From Kitasatospora sp. NBC_00458 (GTDB lineage: Bacteria; Actinomycetota; Actinomycetes; Streptomycetales; Streptomycetaceae), in assembly GCF_036013975.1 (NCBI RefSeq), contig NZ_CP107904.1, positions 7,163,001 through 7,227,000 of the forward strand: 64,000 nt of DNA, given 5' to 3'. Made by a program: the position numbers and the translations under genes. Positions 43,759 through 52,428 of this stretch are shown in pieces. The first letter of the stretch is position 1. Each line of letters begins with the position of its first letter. A model generated the notes under the pieces. The model did no database searches and was not told the origin of the DNA. It saw nothing but the letters and a program-made list of their open reading frames with translations.

Positions 43759-44949
43759 ATGGCGAAGCCGACCAGGATCGACCCCGCCGACCTGCTCGCC
43801 GTCGGTGACCTGCTCACCGACGAGGAGCGGCTCATCCGCGACACGGTACGGAAGTTCGCCGACGAGCGGATCCGCCCGCACGTCGGCGACTGGTTCGAGC
43901 GGGGCGTCTTCCCGGCCCGCGAACTCGCCCCCGAACTCGGCGCCCTCGGCGTGCTCGGCATGCACCTCGACGGCTACGGCTGCACCGGATCCACCGCCAC
44001 CGCCTACGGCGTCGCGTGCATGGAGCTGGAGGCGGCCGACTCCGGGCTGCGCAGTTTCGTCTCCGTCCAGGGCTCGCTGGCCATGCGCTCCATCCACGCC
44101 TTCGGTTCGGAGGAGCAGAAGCAGCGCTGGCTGCCCGGCCTCGCCGCCGGCCGCCTCATCGGCTGCTTCGCCCTCACCGAGCCGGACTTCGGCTCCGACC
44201 CGGCCAACATGCGCACCCGGGCCCGCCGCAAGGGCCCCGGCGAGAACGCCGACTGGGTGCTCTCCGGCTCCAAGATGTGGATCACCAACGGCAGCGTCTC
44301 CGACGTCGCCGTCGTCTGGGCGCAGACCGACGGCGGCGTCCGCGGCTTCCTGGTCGAGCCGGGCACGCCGGGCTTCACCGCCACCGACGTGCACGGCAAG
44401 CTCTCGCTGCGGGCCTCGGTCACCAGCGAGCTGGTCCTCGACGAGGTCGTGCTGCCCGCGGACGCGGTCCTGCCCGGCGTCAGCGGCCTGCGCGGGCCGC
44501 TCTCCTCCCTCAACGAGGCCCGCTACGGCATCCTCTGGGGCACCGTCGGCGCCGCCCGCGACTGCTACACCACCGCCCTCGACTACGCGAAGAGCCGGAT
44601 CCAGTTCGGCCGCCCGATCGCCGGGTTCCAGCTCACCCAGCAGAAGCTCGTGGAGATGATGCTGGAGGTGGAGAAGGCGTACCTGGTCGCCGTGCGGATC
44701 GGGCGGCTCAAGGACGAGGGGGCGGCCCGGCCGGCGCACATCAGCTTCGGCAAGCTGAACAACGTCCGCGCCGCGCTGGAGATCGCCCGCAGCGCCCGCA
44801 CGGTGCTGGGCGCCAACGGCATCACCACCGAGTACCCGGTCCTCCGGCACGCCAACAACCTGGAGTCGGTGCTCACCTACGAGGGCACCGGCGAGATCCA
44901 CACCCTGGTGCTCGGCGAGGCCATCACCGGGGAGTCGGCCTACCACTGA
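43759..44949 (+). CDS. gcdH: Glutaryl-CoA dehydrogenase-like acyl-CoA dehydrogenase
   Basis: A 396-residue acyl-CoA dehydrogenase. CFALTEPDFGSDPANM and DWVLSGSKMWITNGSVSDVAVVWAQT are the flavin/substrate motifs. NNLESVLTYEGTGEIHTLVLGEAITG carries the catalytic glutamate in the glutaryl-CoA dehydrogenase arrangement. Expected role: oxidative decarboxylation of glutaryl-CoA in lysine/tryptophan breakdown. AAGGAG is 5 bases before ATG 43759. Confidence 0.88.
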   Translation: MAKPTRIDPADLLAVGDLLTDEERLIRDTVRKFADERIRPHVGDWFERGVFPARELAPELGALGVLGMHLDGYGCTGSTATAYGVACMELEAADSGLRSFVSVQGSLAMRSIHAFGSEEQKQRWLPGLAAGRLIGCFALTEPDFGSDPANMRTRARRKGPGENADWVLSGSKMWITNGSVSDVAVVWAQTDGGVRGFLVEPGTPGFTATDVHGKLSLRASVTSELVLDEVVLPADAVLPGVSGLRGPLSSLNEARYGILWGTVGAARDCYTTALDYAKSRIQFGRPIAGFQLTQQKLVEMMLEVEKAYLVAVRIGRLKDEGAARPAHISFGKLNNVRAALEIARSARTVLGANGITTEYPVLRHANNLESVLTYEGTGEIHTLVLGEAITGESAYH

Positions 44950-45009
44950 CGGCCGCGGCCCGCGAAATCCGCTCGTCCGCCGGGCCGTTCACGGCTACCT
45001 TGGGTGGCT

Positions 45010-45417
45010 GTGAACGGCCCGACGGCGCAGCCCTCCACCACCGCGACCACGCCCGCGACCACGCCCACGCCCACGACCACGCTCTGGCGCCCCACCGGCC
45101 CCGAGGAGCTGGCCCTGGTCGAGGCCGCCGACCGGCGCGCCTGGCCGCCCCGCCTGCCCGACCAGCCGATCTTCTACCCGGTGCTGAACGAGGACTACGC
45201 GGTCCGCATCGCGCGCGACTGGAACGTCCCCGCGTCCGGGGTCGGCTACGTCACCCGGTTCGAGGTGGAGACCGCCTTCCTCGCCCGCTACCCGGTCCGG
45301 CAGGCGGGTGGGCGGACCATCCTCGAACTCTGGGTGCCGGCGGAGGAGCTGCCCGAGTTCAACCGGCACATCGTCGGTCGCATCGAGGTCGTGCACGAGT
45401 TCCGGCCCGGGCCGTGA
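45010..45417 (+). CDS. Conserved hypothetical protein (crystallin-J1-annotated family)
   Basis: About 135 residues; a Thr/Pro-rich start is followed by LWRPTGPEELALVEAADRRAWPPRLPDQPIFYPVLNEDYAVRIARDWN and VTRFEVETAFLARYPV, ending VGRIEVVHEF. This sequence type is frequent in streptomycetes, where it is often labelled ADP-ribosylation/crystallin J1, a label with little biochemical basis. GTG 45010 or 45004 may be read from a leaderless mRNA (TACCTT at 44996). Function unknown. Confidence 0.75.
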   Translation: MNGPTAQPSTTATTPATTPTPTTTLWRPTGPEELALVEAADRRAWPPRLPDQPIFYPVLNEDYAVRIARDWNVPASGVGYVTRFEVETAFLARYPVRQAGGRTILELWVPAEELPEFNRHIVGRIEVVHEFRPGP

Positions 45418-45441
45418 CCCGTCCGGGCGGGCCCGGCCGCT

Positions 45442-45489
45442 GACGGTCGACGGGTGACGGCGTCCGTCAGCCGTCAGCCGCCGACCGTC
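45442..45489 (+). terminator. Possible terminator hairpin
   Basis: GACGGTCG at 45442-45449 pairs with CGACCGTC at 45482-45489, and TGACGG/CCGTCA pairs nest inside, just after the hypothetical gene. Confidence 0.4.
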
Positions 45490-45643
45490 GTTCCGCCGCC
45501 CCCGGCACCACCGGACGCCACCCCGACACCCGCCGTTCCCCTGGGGGACACCTGGCGGTCCGGCGGGCCGTGAAGCATGACGCGGTCGGTGGCGCCCGCG
45601 GGCGCGCCCGGCACCCGCACCGCGAAAGGAACGACCTCCCACC

Positions 45644-46522
45644 ATGACCACACCGCCGCCGCCTCGCCCCCGGGTCCTCGTCGTCGGAATCGACGGCGTC
45701 CGGTACGACCTGCTGGACCAGGTCCCGATGCCGAGGCTCGCGGAGGTCGCCGAAGCGGGCTTCCTGGCACCCGTCACGGTGGCGGAGTCCACCCCCACCA
45801 TGTCGGGCCCCTGCTGGGCCACCATCGTCACGGGCGTCGAACCCGCCAAGCACGGCGTCTGGGGCAACCACCTGGGCGGCAACCGGCTCGACGTCTTCCC
45901 CGACTTCACCACCCGGCTGGCCAGGCAGGACCGCCGCCGCACCTACGTCGCGGCCGGCTGGGACCCGCTGGTGATCGGCGAGTCCGGCGGGCCGCTGTTC
46001 CGCGCGCCCGGCCGGCTCAGCTACGTCGCCCCCGCCGAGGACACCCCCGAGGCCTGGGAGGCCGTCGACGAGGAGGTCACCCGGGAGGCCGTCGACGTCC
46101 TGCGGGCCGCCGACCCCGAGGTGTCCTTCGTCTACCTCGGCGCCGTCGACGAGACCGCCCACTTCCTCGGCTGCGGCGAGGAGTACCGCGCCTCGATGCG
46201 CACCGCCGACGAACGGCTCGGCCGCCTCCTCGACGCGGTCCGCGCCAGGCCCGGCCGCGCCGGGGAGGCGTGGACGGTCATCGTGGTCACCGACCACGGC
46301 CACGTCGACGCGGGCGGCCACGGCGGCCGCACCCCCGAGGAGCGCACGGCGTGGGTCGCCTGCGCGGGACCGGGCATCCCCGCCGCCCCGCCCACCGGGG
46401 AGATCCGCCACCCGGACGTCGCCGCCCAGGTGTACGCGGCCCTCGGCCGGCCGATCGACCCGCACTGGACCCTGGACGGCCGCCCGTTCCCGGTGGCGGT
46501 CCCCGTCCCGGTGCAGGCCTGA
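45644..46522 (+). CDS. Alkaline-phosphatase-superfamily phosphodiesterase/nucleotide pyrophosphatase
   Basis: A 292-residue member of the type I phosphodiesterase branch: VLVVGIDGVRYDLLDQ (metal Asp), ESTPTMSGPCWATIVTGVEPAKHGVWGN (nucleophile region), GAVDETAHFLG and VVTDHGHVDAGGHGG (metal Asp-His-His). No signal peptide, so cytoplasmic. Likely hydrolyses a phosphodiester or nucleotide substrate. The ribosome site is weak (AAAGGA, 13 bases away). The 46523-46919 gap downstream has no recognisable gene. Confidence 0.85.
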   Translation: MTTPPPPRPRVLVVGIDGVRYDLLDQVPMPRLAEVAEAGFLAPVTVAESTPTMSGPCWATIVTGVEPAKHGVWGNHLGGNRLDVFPDFTTRLARQDRRRTYVAAGWDPLVIGESGGPLFRAPGRLSYVAPAEDTPEAWEAVDEEVTREAVDVLRAADPEVSFVYLGAVDETAHFLGCGEEYRASMRTADERLGRLLDAVRARPGRAGEAWTVIVVTDHGHVDAGGHGGRTPEERTAWVACAGPGIPAAPPTGEIRHPDVAAQVYAALGRPIDPHWTLDGRPFPVAVPVPVQA

Positions 46523-46919
46523 CGGGACCCCTGCGGCAGGCCCGGCGGGGCTGGCCGGTGCACCCCGCCCCGGGCCGGGCCCGACCAGGGTGAACCCCGA
46601 GACCGGAGGGCCCCGCGTACGCCTGAAGGTGGAGAACGTACCCCCCAAGGATGGCGGACGGTCGCGACCTCCTGGTGACGCCCCGACAGTGGAGGGCGGG
46701 CCAGGATGGAGACAACCGGAACGACCGGCCCCGGACGGGGCAGGGGCGGACCCCGGGGACCCGGAGCGCGGGGGACCGGGCCAGGGCAAGGGCAGGAGCC
46801 GGGACCGGCGACGGTCACGGAGCACAGCGGTCGGACGAGCGGCGCCGCCCAGCGCGCCGCACGGCAGCAGAGGCGGTACCGCACGACGGCGGCACCGCAC
46901 CAGGAGAGGACAGGCGGGC

Positions 46920-47399
46920 ATGAACGGCATCGTGGGCAAGGTCGTACTCGGAGTGGCGGGCACCGGTATGGCCGTGGCCGCCGCGGCCGTGGCGGTCGGG
47001 CCTCGGGTCGCCGACTGGTACGACGGCCGGCACCAGGAGCACTCCACCTACGCCAGCGGCAGCGAGGCCAAGGCCTCCCGCCACGCCGTCCCGACCTGGC
47101 TGCCCGACAACGCCTCGTCCGTCCGGTACCTGATGTCCACCACCGGCGACGACCGCCTGCTGAGCGCCACCCTCCCGGAGGGCCGCCTGCCCGCCGGGTG
47201 CACCACCACCGCGCCCGGCCGCAGCGGCCACCAGGCGCCGGCCACCCTCAAGGCCGGCTGGTTCCCGGAGGGCGTCGTCTCCAAGGTCACCGGTTCCTGC
47301 GGCCACTACAACGTCACCCTGACGGGGAACCAGCTCTACGCGTGGCAGGACGGCGCCGCCGTCCAGGCCGCCCTGCGGGCCGAGCGCCTCGCGCACTGA
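46920..47399 (+). CDS. Membrane-anchored or secreted hypothetical protein
   Basis: A 159-residue protein with one N-terminal hydrophobic helix (GKVVLGVAGTGMAVAAAAVAV, about 6-26) and an extracytoplasmic domain of about 125 residues containing VPTWLPDNASSVRYLMSTTGDDRLLSATLPEG, a pair of cysteines (GCTTT and GSCGHYNVTL) that could form a disulfide. AGGAGAGGA precedes ATG 46920. No family recognised. Confidence 0.75.
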   Translation: MNGIVGKVVLGVAGTGMAVAAAAVAVGPRVADWYDGRHQEHSTYASGSEAKASRHAVPTWLPDNASSVRYLMSTTGDDRLLSATLPEGRLPAGCTTTAPGRSGHQAPATLKAGWFPEGVVSKVTGSCGHYNVTLTGNQLYAWQDGAAVQAALRAERLAH

Positions 47400-47443
47400 C
47401 GGGGCCGCGTCCCGGCAGGGCACCGCGGCCGGGCACCGTGCGC

Positions 47444-47465
47444 GGGCCCCGCGGAGGCGGGGCCC
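47444..47465 (+). terminator. Terminator hairpin
   Basis: Perfect 9-bp stem (47444-47452 with 47457-47465), 4-base loop, 45 bases after the hypothetical gene. Confidence 0.6.
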
Positions 47466-47584
47466 GAACCCCTGGACGAGGGTCCGGGGGTGGTCCACGC
47501 GGCGGACCCCGGCTGTCGGGGCACCGGGTCACTGGGGTAGGACGGAGCGAGCACGACTCCCGCGTCCGTTCCGAGAGGAGCCCC

Positions 47585-48880
47585 ATGCCTGGTCCGACCG
47601 CCGGCCCCGCCGGTGACACGTCGACCGCCCTCGGCACCCCCACCGACCCCGGCACCGCAGACACCCCCGGCCGTGCCACCGTCGCCGTCCTCGGCGGCCT
47701 GGTCGCCCTCGGCCCCCTCACCACCGACCTCTACCTGCCCGGCCTCCCCGCGATCGCCGAGGACCTCGTCGCCGAACCGGCAGCCGTGCAGCTCACCCTC
47801 ACCTTCTCCATGTTCGGCGTCGCCGCCGGCCAGCTGATCTTCGGACCGCTCAGCGACCGCCTCGGCCGCCGCCCGCCCCTGCTCGCGGGCCTCGTCATCT
47901 ACACCGTCGCCAGCGTCGTCTGCGTGATCGCGCCCAACCTGCCCGTCCTGATCGCCAGCCGCTTCGTCCAGGGCGCCGCCGGTGCGGCCGGGCTCGTCAT
48001 CGGCAGAGCCGTGGCCCGCGACCGCTTCGAGGGCGTCGCGATGATCCGCTTCCTCGCCTCGATCACCCTGATATCCGGACTGGCCCCGATCCTCGCCCCG
48101 CTCGTCGGGGCGCAGCTGCTCCTCGTCACCTCCTGGCGCGGCACCTTCGGCGCCCTCGCCGTGCTCGGCCTGCTGCTCACCCTGATCGCCTTCGCCGCCC
48201 TCCGGGAGACCCTCCCTCCCTCGGCCCGGCACGGCGGCGGCCTGGTGACGACCCTGCGCACCATGGGCGGACTCCTGCGCCGGCTGCCGTTCCTCGGCCT
48301 CGCGCTGACCAGCACCTTCGCCTTCGGCTCGCTGTTCGGCTACATCAGCGGCTCCTCGGTGGTGCTCCAGCAGGTCTACGACGTGTCCCCGCAGACCTAC
48401 AGCCTGCTGTTCGGCCTCAACTCGATGGCGATCGTCGGCGTCACCCAGCTGAACGGACGCGTCCTCGCGCCCCGCTTCACCGCCGGCGCGCTGATGGCGG
48501 TGGGGCTCGGCACGTCGATCGCCGCGGGGACGTCCCTCTTCCTGGTCACCGCGGTCTGGGACCTCGGCCTGGTCCCGTTCTGCGCCTCGCTCTTCGTGAT
48601 GATGGGCAGTCTCGGCATCGTCCTCCCGAACTCCGCCGCCCGCGCCCTCAGCCTGGTCCCCCCGCAGGCCGCCGGCTCCGCGTCCGCGCTCATCGGGACC
48701 GGGACGTTCCTCTGCGGCGCGGTCGTCGCGCCGCTCAGCAGCCTGGGCGGCAAGCCGTCGGCGATCCTGCTCGCGATCGTCGTGCTCTGCTGCTCGGTGC
48801 TGGCCGCCACCTCCTACGCGTTCCTCTGCCGCGCCGGACGGAAGACCCCGGCCGACGCCCCGGCCCCGGCCACCGCGTAG
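47585..48880 (+). CDS. Bcr/CflA-family MFS multidrug exporter
   Basis: A 431-residue, 12-helix MFS drug:H+ antiporter. TTDLYLPGLPAIAEDL in helix 1 and FGPLSDRLGRRPPLLAGL between helices 2 and 3 are diagnostic of the Bcr/CflA group; SRFVQGAAGAAGLVIGRAVARD is the helix 4 region. Start ATG 47585 after GAGAGGAG. Substrate unknown; the family exports bicyclomycin, chloramphenicol and similar compounds. Confidence 0.9.
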   Translation: MPGPTAGPAGDTSTALGTPTDPGTADTPGRATVAVLGGLVALGPLTTDLYLPGLPAIAEDLVAEPAAVQLTLTFSMFGVAAGQLIFGPLSDRLGRRPPLLAGLVIYTVASVVCVIAPNLPVLIASRFVQGAAGAAGLVIGRAVARDRFEGVAMIRFLASITLISGLAPILAPLVGAQLLLVTSWRGTFGALAVLGLLLTLIAFAALRETLPPSARHGGGLVTTLRTMGGLLRRLPFLGLALTSTFAFGSLFGYISGSSVVLQQVYDVSPQTYSLLFGLNSMAIVGVTQLNGRVLAPRFTAGALMAVGLGTSIAAGTSLFLVTAVWDLGLVPFCASLFVMMGSLGIVLPNSAARALSLVPPQAAGSASALIGTGTFLCGAVVAPLSSLGGKPSAILLAIVVLCCSVLAATSYAFLCRAGRKTPADAPAPATA

Positions 48881-49018
48881 CGGGCGGGGGGACGCGCCCG
48901 CCCGGCCGGTCCGTCCGTCCCCCGTGGCGAGGCCGGGTGCCCGCCGCTCCGGGCGGTGCGCGCCACCCCGCCGGAGCGGCCCGCCGGTCCGGGGCGCGGC
49001 GACGGCCGCCGGTCCGCG

Positions 49019-49771
49019 TCAGCCGACCGTGAAGACCGTGCCGGGGGCCGCGTACCCGACCGGCCCCGGGTAGTGGACGGCCGCCCTGGCGACGGCGTCC
49101 GCCGGGGCGATCGCGCGGCCGACGTGGGTGAGGACGAGGCGGGCGACGCCGGCGGACGCCGCGGTGGCACCGGCCTGTTCGGGGCTGTGGTGTCCTTCGT
49201 CCGGCCCCTCGGCCTCGCAGAGCAGCAGGTCGCAGCCGGTGGCGAGGGCCGTCAGCGCGGCGCAGGGGGCGGTGTCGCCGGAGTACACCAGGGACGCCCG
49301 GCCGGTCTCGGCGCGCAGGGCGAAGGCGGGCATGCCGTGTTCCACGGCGCTGCTGGTGAGGGTGAGCGGTCCCAGCCGGGCCCGGTGGCCGTCCGTGAGC
49401 TCCGTGACGGCGAAGGCGGACTCGACCGGGCTGCGGTGCGGGCCGTTGGTGAGGAAGCCGGCCAGCCGGTCGGCGGTGCCGGGCGGACCGAGGAGCGGGA
49501 TCGGCGCGGCGAGGGTGAGGTCGGCGAACAGCGCTCCGTAGTAGGCGGTGAGCAGGTCGGCGCTGTGGTCGGCGTGCAGGTGTGAGATCCAGATCCCGGC
49601 GAGCCCGTCCAGCCGGACGTACCGCTGCAACGGCCCGAGGGTACCGGTGCCGGCGTCCACCCACACGTGTGTGCGGCCGACGGACAGCAGATAGCCGGAA
49701 CACGGGTTGTCGGCGGTGGGATACGGGGTCGCGCTGCCGAGGACTGTGACGGTGAGCGGTGCGGTGGCCAT
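49019..49771 (-). CDS. Metallo-beta-lactamase-fold hydrolase (RNase Z-like)
   Basis: A 250-residue MBL-fold protein: TVLGSATPYPTADNPCSGYLL, ISHLHADHSADL (HxHxDH motif), LVYSGDTAPCAAL and LLCEAEGPDEGHHSPEQAG, LVLTHVGR. This pattern fits the RNase Z/ElaC-like or PhnP-like branch of small hydrolases. TACACT on the minus strand (49783-49778) ends 6 bases before the ATG and no ribosome site is present, so the mRNA is probably leaderless. Substrate unknown. Confidence 0.85.
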   Translation of the reverse strand: MATAPLTVTVLGSATPYPTADNPCSGYLLSVGRTHVWVDAGTGTLGPLQRYVRLDGLAGIWISHLHADHSADLLTAYYGALFADLTLAAPIPLLGPPGTADRLAGFLTNGPHRSPVESAFAVTELTDGHRARLGPLTLTSSAVEHGMPAFALRAETGRASLVYSGDTAPCAALTALATGCDLLLCEAEGPDEGHHSPEQAGATAASAGVARLVLTHVGRAIAPADAVARAAVHYPGPVGYAAPGTVFTVG

Positions 49772-49777
49772 TGCGCG

Positions 49778-49783
49778 AGTGTA
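49778..49783 (-). promoter_or_regulatory. -10 box of a probable leaderless mRNA
   Basis: TACACT with a 6-base gap to the ATG at 49771; no Shine-Dalgarno sequence is seen, so transcription likely begins at the start codon. Confidence 0.45.
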
Positions 49784-49834
49784 GGACCGGCCGTCCCGGC
49801 CCGGCCCTCGGCGGGAGGCTCCGGCGGAAGCGGC

Positions 49835-49873
49835 GTCAGGGGTGCCGCGACGGATGGTCGCGACACCCCTGAC
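49835..49873 (-). terminator. Terminator of the chitinase gene
   Basis: Stem of GTCAGGGGTG/CACCCCTGAC plus CGCGAC/GTCGCG with one mismatch and a 5-base loop, about 100 bases after the chitinase stop on the minus strand. Confidence 0.7.
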
Positions 49874-49974
49874 GGGACTTCCGGGAGCAGCGGGGGACCG
49901 GGGCTCCCGACGGCCGACACCGTCGGTCGTCCGACAGCCGTCAGCCGTCAGGCCCCGTTCGTCCCGCCGCCCGG

Positions 49975-52074
49975 TCAGGCGATGGAGAAGTCGTCACCGA
50001 GGACGTTGCCCTGGCCGTACCAGCCGTGCAGGTACACCGTGACGGTGCCCGAGGCGCCGGTGGTGAACGGGACGGTGAGCTTGGTCCAGCCGCTGGAGCT
50101 GGTCCACGCGGAGCCCGTGGCGCCGCCGCTCACACCGAGGTAGGCGTAGCTGCCCTGGACCCAGCCGGTCAGCGTGTAGGACTTGTTGGGCGCCAGCGTG
50201 ACGGTCTGCTGGCACTGGCCGGTCTGCGCGGGGCCGGCCGCGGCCTGGAGCGCGTAGGAGCCGGAGTGGACCGGGGTGCTCACCACGGAGCCGCCGCTCT
50301 GGCAGGTCCACGGGCCGAGGCTGCCGGTCTCCAGGCCGCCGTTGGCCAGGCCGCCGGGCGGGGTGACGCCGGTGACGGTCAGCGTGTAGGTGCTGGTGTG
50401 GGTGCCGGAGGCGGCGGTGCCGGTGACGGTGAGCGGGTAGGTGCCCGGGGTGGTGGTGGCCGCCGTGGTGATGTTGAGCGTGGCGGGGGAGCCGGCGGTG
50501 ACGCTGCCGGGGGTGGCGGTCGCGGAGACGCCGGCCGGGGCGCCGGAGACGGTGAGGCTGACGCTCTGCGCCGAGCCGGACGTCACGGCGGTGGAGATGT
50601 TCGCCGAGGTGCCGGCGCCGGCCGTCACGGTGCCGGCGACCGGGTTCACGCCGACCGAGAAGTCGTTCCCGGGCTGGGTGTTCGTCACGGTCAGCGTGTA
50701 GGTGCTGGTGTGGGTGCCGGAGGCGGCGGTGCCGGTGACGGTGAGCGGGTAGGTGCCCGGGGTGGTGGTGGCCGCCGTGGTGATGTTGAGCGTGGCGGGG
50801 GAGCCGGCGGTGACGCTGCCGGGGGTGGCGGTCGCGGAGACGCCGGCCGGGGCGCCGGAGACGGTGAGGCTGACGCTCTGCGCCGAACCGGACGTCACGG
50901 CGGTGGAGATGTTCGCACTGGTCGAGGAACCGGCCAGCACCGAACCGGCGTTGGGGCTCACGCCGACCGAGAAGTCGTTCGCGGGCGTGGAGTTGCTGGT
51001 GAACGCCTTGAAGATCTTGGTGAAGTCCCAGGTGTTCTGGGGGATGCTGGAGCAGTTGTCACGGGCGCTGGCGCCGGGGCAGCTGCCGTTGTCGCGCTGA
51101 AGCGCCCAGAAGGACAGGGTGTTGATGCCCTTCGAGACCGCCCAGTTGTAGACGGTGGTCGCGTTGGCGAGCGTGAAGGTCTCGGCCGGCCCGAAGTCGT
51201 CGACGCCGATCATCTCGGTGACGCCGATGGAACCCCACAGCTGGGCCGGGGTCTTGGCCGGGTACAGCCTCGCGAGCTGGTTGTAGAGGCCGGTCGCCGC
51301 GGTCTGGGTGTCGGCCGCCATGTCGTGCTGGGCGTTGTCGTAGTAGTCGAAGGTCATCAGGTTGACGACGTCGATCTTGGCGTTGTTGGTGACCGCGTTC
51401 CGCAGCACCGCGAGGCCGCTGTCGGCCAGGCCGGTCGGCGTGGTCGGCAGGGTGTACGAGAACTGGATCTGCCGGCCGTTCGCGGCGGCCCAGTCCTGCA
51501 CCAGCTTGATCGCCTTGTTGCGGCGGTCGACACCGGCCGAGTTGTCCAGCGAGTCGACCTCGATGTCGAGGTCGATCCGGCTGATCTCGTACGTGGTGAT
51601 CAGCTTCTCGTAGGCGGCCGCGATCTGGTTGACGTCGGTGCAGCTGTCGGCCAGTTCGGTGCCGGTGGTGTCGGCGGTGTAGCCGCCGAACGACGGGATG
51701 ACGTCGCCGCCGTTGGCGCGGATGGTGGCGATGTCGGCGCCGAACGAGGACTGCGCGATCGGCAGCGAGGTGTCGCCGTTCCAGTACGGGGTGCACGAGC
51801 CCTTGGTGGCGGTCTGCAGGAACGCCATCGTCAGGTGCTTGGCGCCGGACTGGGCGGCCAGCGCGGCGGGGCTCTCGCCGGTCCAGGACTCGAAGTAGGG
51901 GGCGAACACCCGGGTCGGCAGCGGGGTGGCGGCGGCCTCGGCGGTGACCGAGGAGGTCGCCGACCCGGTGGGGGCCGCTCCCGCGGAGGTCGTCCCGGCG
52001 GCGACGAGTCCGGCCGAGGCGGCGAGGGTGACACAGGCCGTCAGGGCAGCCTGAAGCGTTCTGCGTAGACGCAT
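49975..52074 (-). CDS. Secreted GH18 chitinase-like protein with two repeat domains and a C-terminal CBM
   Basis: A 699-residue exported protein. Signal peptide 1-33. GH18-type catalytic domain at about 52-345 (VFAPYFESWTGESPAAL, DVIPSFGGYTA). The catalytic motif reads SRIDLDIE at 165-172: the acid Glu172 and Asp168/Asp170 are kept, but the first Asp of DxxDxDxE is Ser165. Two nearly identical Ig/FN3-like modules follow at about 355-455 and 460-560, then a carbohydrate-binding-like domain (NGGLETGSLGPWTCQSGG to the end). ATG 52074 has GGAG 7 bases upstream. Expected chitin or chitooligosaccharide hydrolysis outside the cell. Confidence 0.9.
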   Translation of the reverse strand: MRLRRTLQAALTACVTLAASAGLVAAGTTSAGAAPTGSATSSVTAEAAATPLPTRVFAPYFESWTGESPAALAAQSGAKHLTMAFLQTATKGSCTPYWNGDTSLPIAQSSFGADIATIRANGGDVIPSFGGYTADTTGTELADSCTDVNQIAAAYEKLITTYEISRIDLDIEVDSLDNSAGVDRRNKAIKLVQDWAAANGRQIQFSYTLPTTPTGLADSGLAVLRNAVTNNAKIDVVNLMTFDYYDNAQHDMAADTQTAATGLYNQLARLYPAKTPAQLWGSIGVTEMIGVDDFGPAETFTLANATTVYNWAVSKGINTLSFWALQRDNGSCPGASARDNCSSIPQNTWDFTKIFKAFTSNSTPANDFSVGVSPNAGSVLAGSSTSANISTAVTSGSAQSVSLTVSGAPAGVSATATPGSVTAGSPATLNITTAATTTPGTYPLTVTGTAASGTHTSTYTLTVTNTQPGNDFSVGVNPVAGTVTAGAGTSANISTAVTSGSAQSVSLTVSGAPAGVSATATPGSVTAGSPATLNITTAATTTPGTYPLTVTGTAASGTHTSTYTLTVTGVTPPGGLANGGLETGSLGPWTCQSGGSVVSTPVHSGSYALQAAAGPAQTGQCQQTVTLAPNKSYTLTGWVQGSYAYLGVSGGATGSAWTSSSGWTKLTVPFTTGASGTVTVYLHGWYGQGNVLGDDFSIA
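50375..50604 (-). repeat. Chitinase internal direct repeat, copy 1 (230 bp)
   Basis: This segment recurs at 50687-50916 with a single base difference (50575 G versus 50887 A), a 312-base period. It encodes the Thr/Ser-rich module of the chitinase. Confidence 0.95.
50687..50916 (-). repeat. Chitinase internal direct repeat, copy 2 (230 bp)
   Basis: Second copy of the 230-bp unit, one base different from the first. The sequence between the copies and beyond them has diverged. Confidence 0.95.
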
Positions 52075-52399
52075 TGGTTCTCCAACAGACGTGGTGGGGC
52101 TGGACGTTGGTGAAGCGTGCGGAGCCGCGCGGTGGAGCGGTGGGGCGATGAAGCGGGTTGAAGGGGTTGAACGGATGGGGCCGTTGAGCCGTGGAGCGGG
52201 GGCCGTGGGGGCGGGAAACGCGAACCGTGCGGCGGTGCGGGCATGCCGGCCCCGTGGACACGCGGCACGGACGGACGGCGGTGCGCGAACGCGCGTACGC
52301 CGCAGCGGGTCTTGGGGGCGGTTCGGAGCAGGGCAGGGCAGTGCCTCAGCCGCCGGTGGTCACACCCCCACAGTGCATCCCGGTCGGATCGACATGCTT

Positions 52400-52428
52400 A
52401 TGGTTGGACTAGACCAGTCGTCTGTCAA
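52400..52428 (-). promoter_or_regulatory. Chitinase promoter
   Basis: On the minus strand a consensus TTGACA (52428-52423) is followed after 17 bases by AACCAT (52405-52400). The spacer contains the dre-like dyad. The implied untranslated leader is about 320 bases; nothing else is recognised in 52075-52399. Confidence 0.55.
52403..52418. promoter_or_regulatory. DasR-response-element-like site (dre)
   Basis: On the minus strand the 16-mer is ACTGGTCTAGTCCAAC. The DasR consensus core is TGGTCTAGACCA, so 11 of 12 core positions match. It lies between the -35 and -10 boxes, a position for direct repression relieved by glucosamine phosphates. The adjoining 52440-52920 stretch (about 480 bases) is low-complexity GC-rich DNA with no supported gene. 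Confidence 0.6.

Noticed and set aside
46523..46919. Possible small gene in the 397-base gap before the hypothetical membrane protein
   Set aside because: Open frames there lack ribosome sites and have Gly/Arg/Pro composition with no conserved motif.
50375..50916. Direct repeats as a possible CRISPR-like array
   Set aside because: The repeats are 230 bases, only two copies, and in frame within the chitinase.
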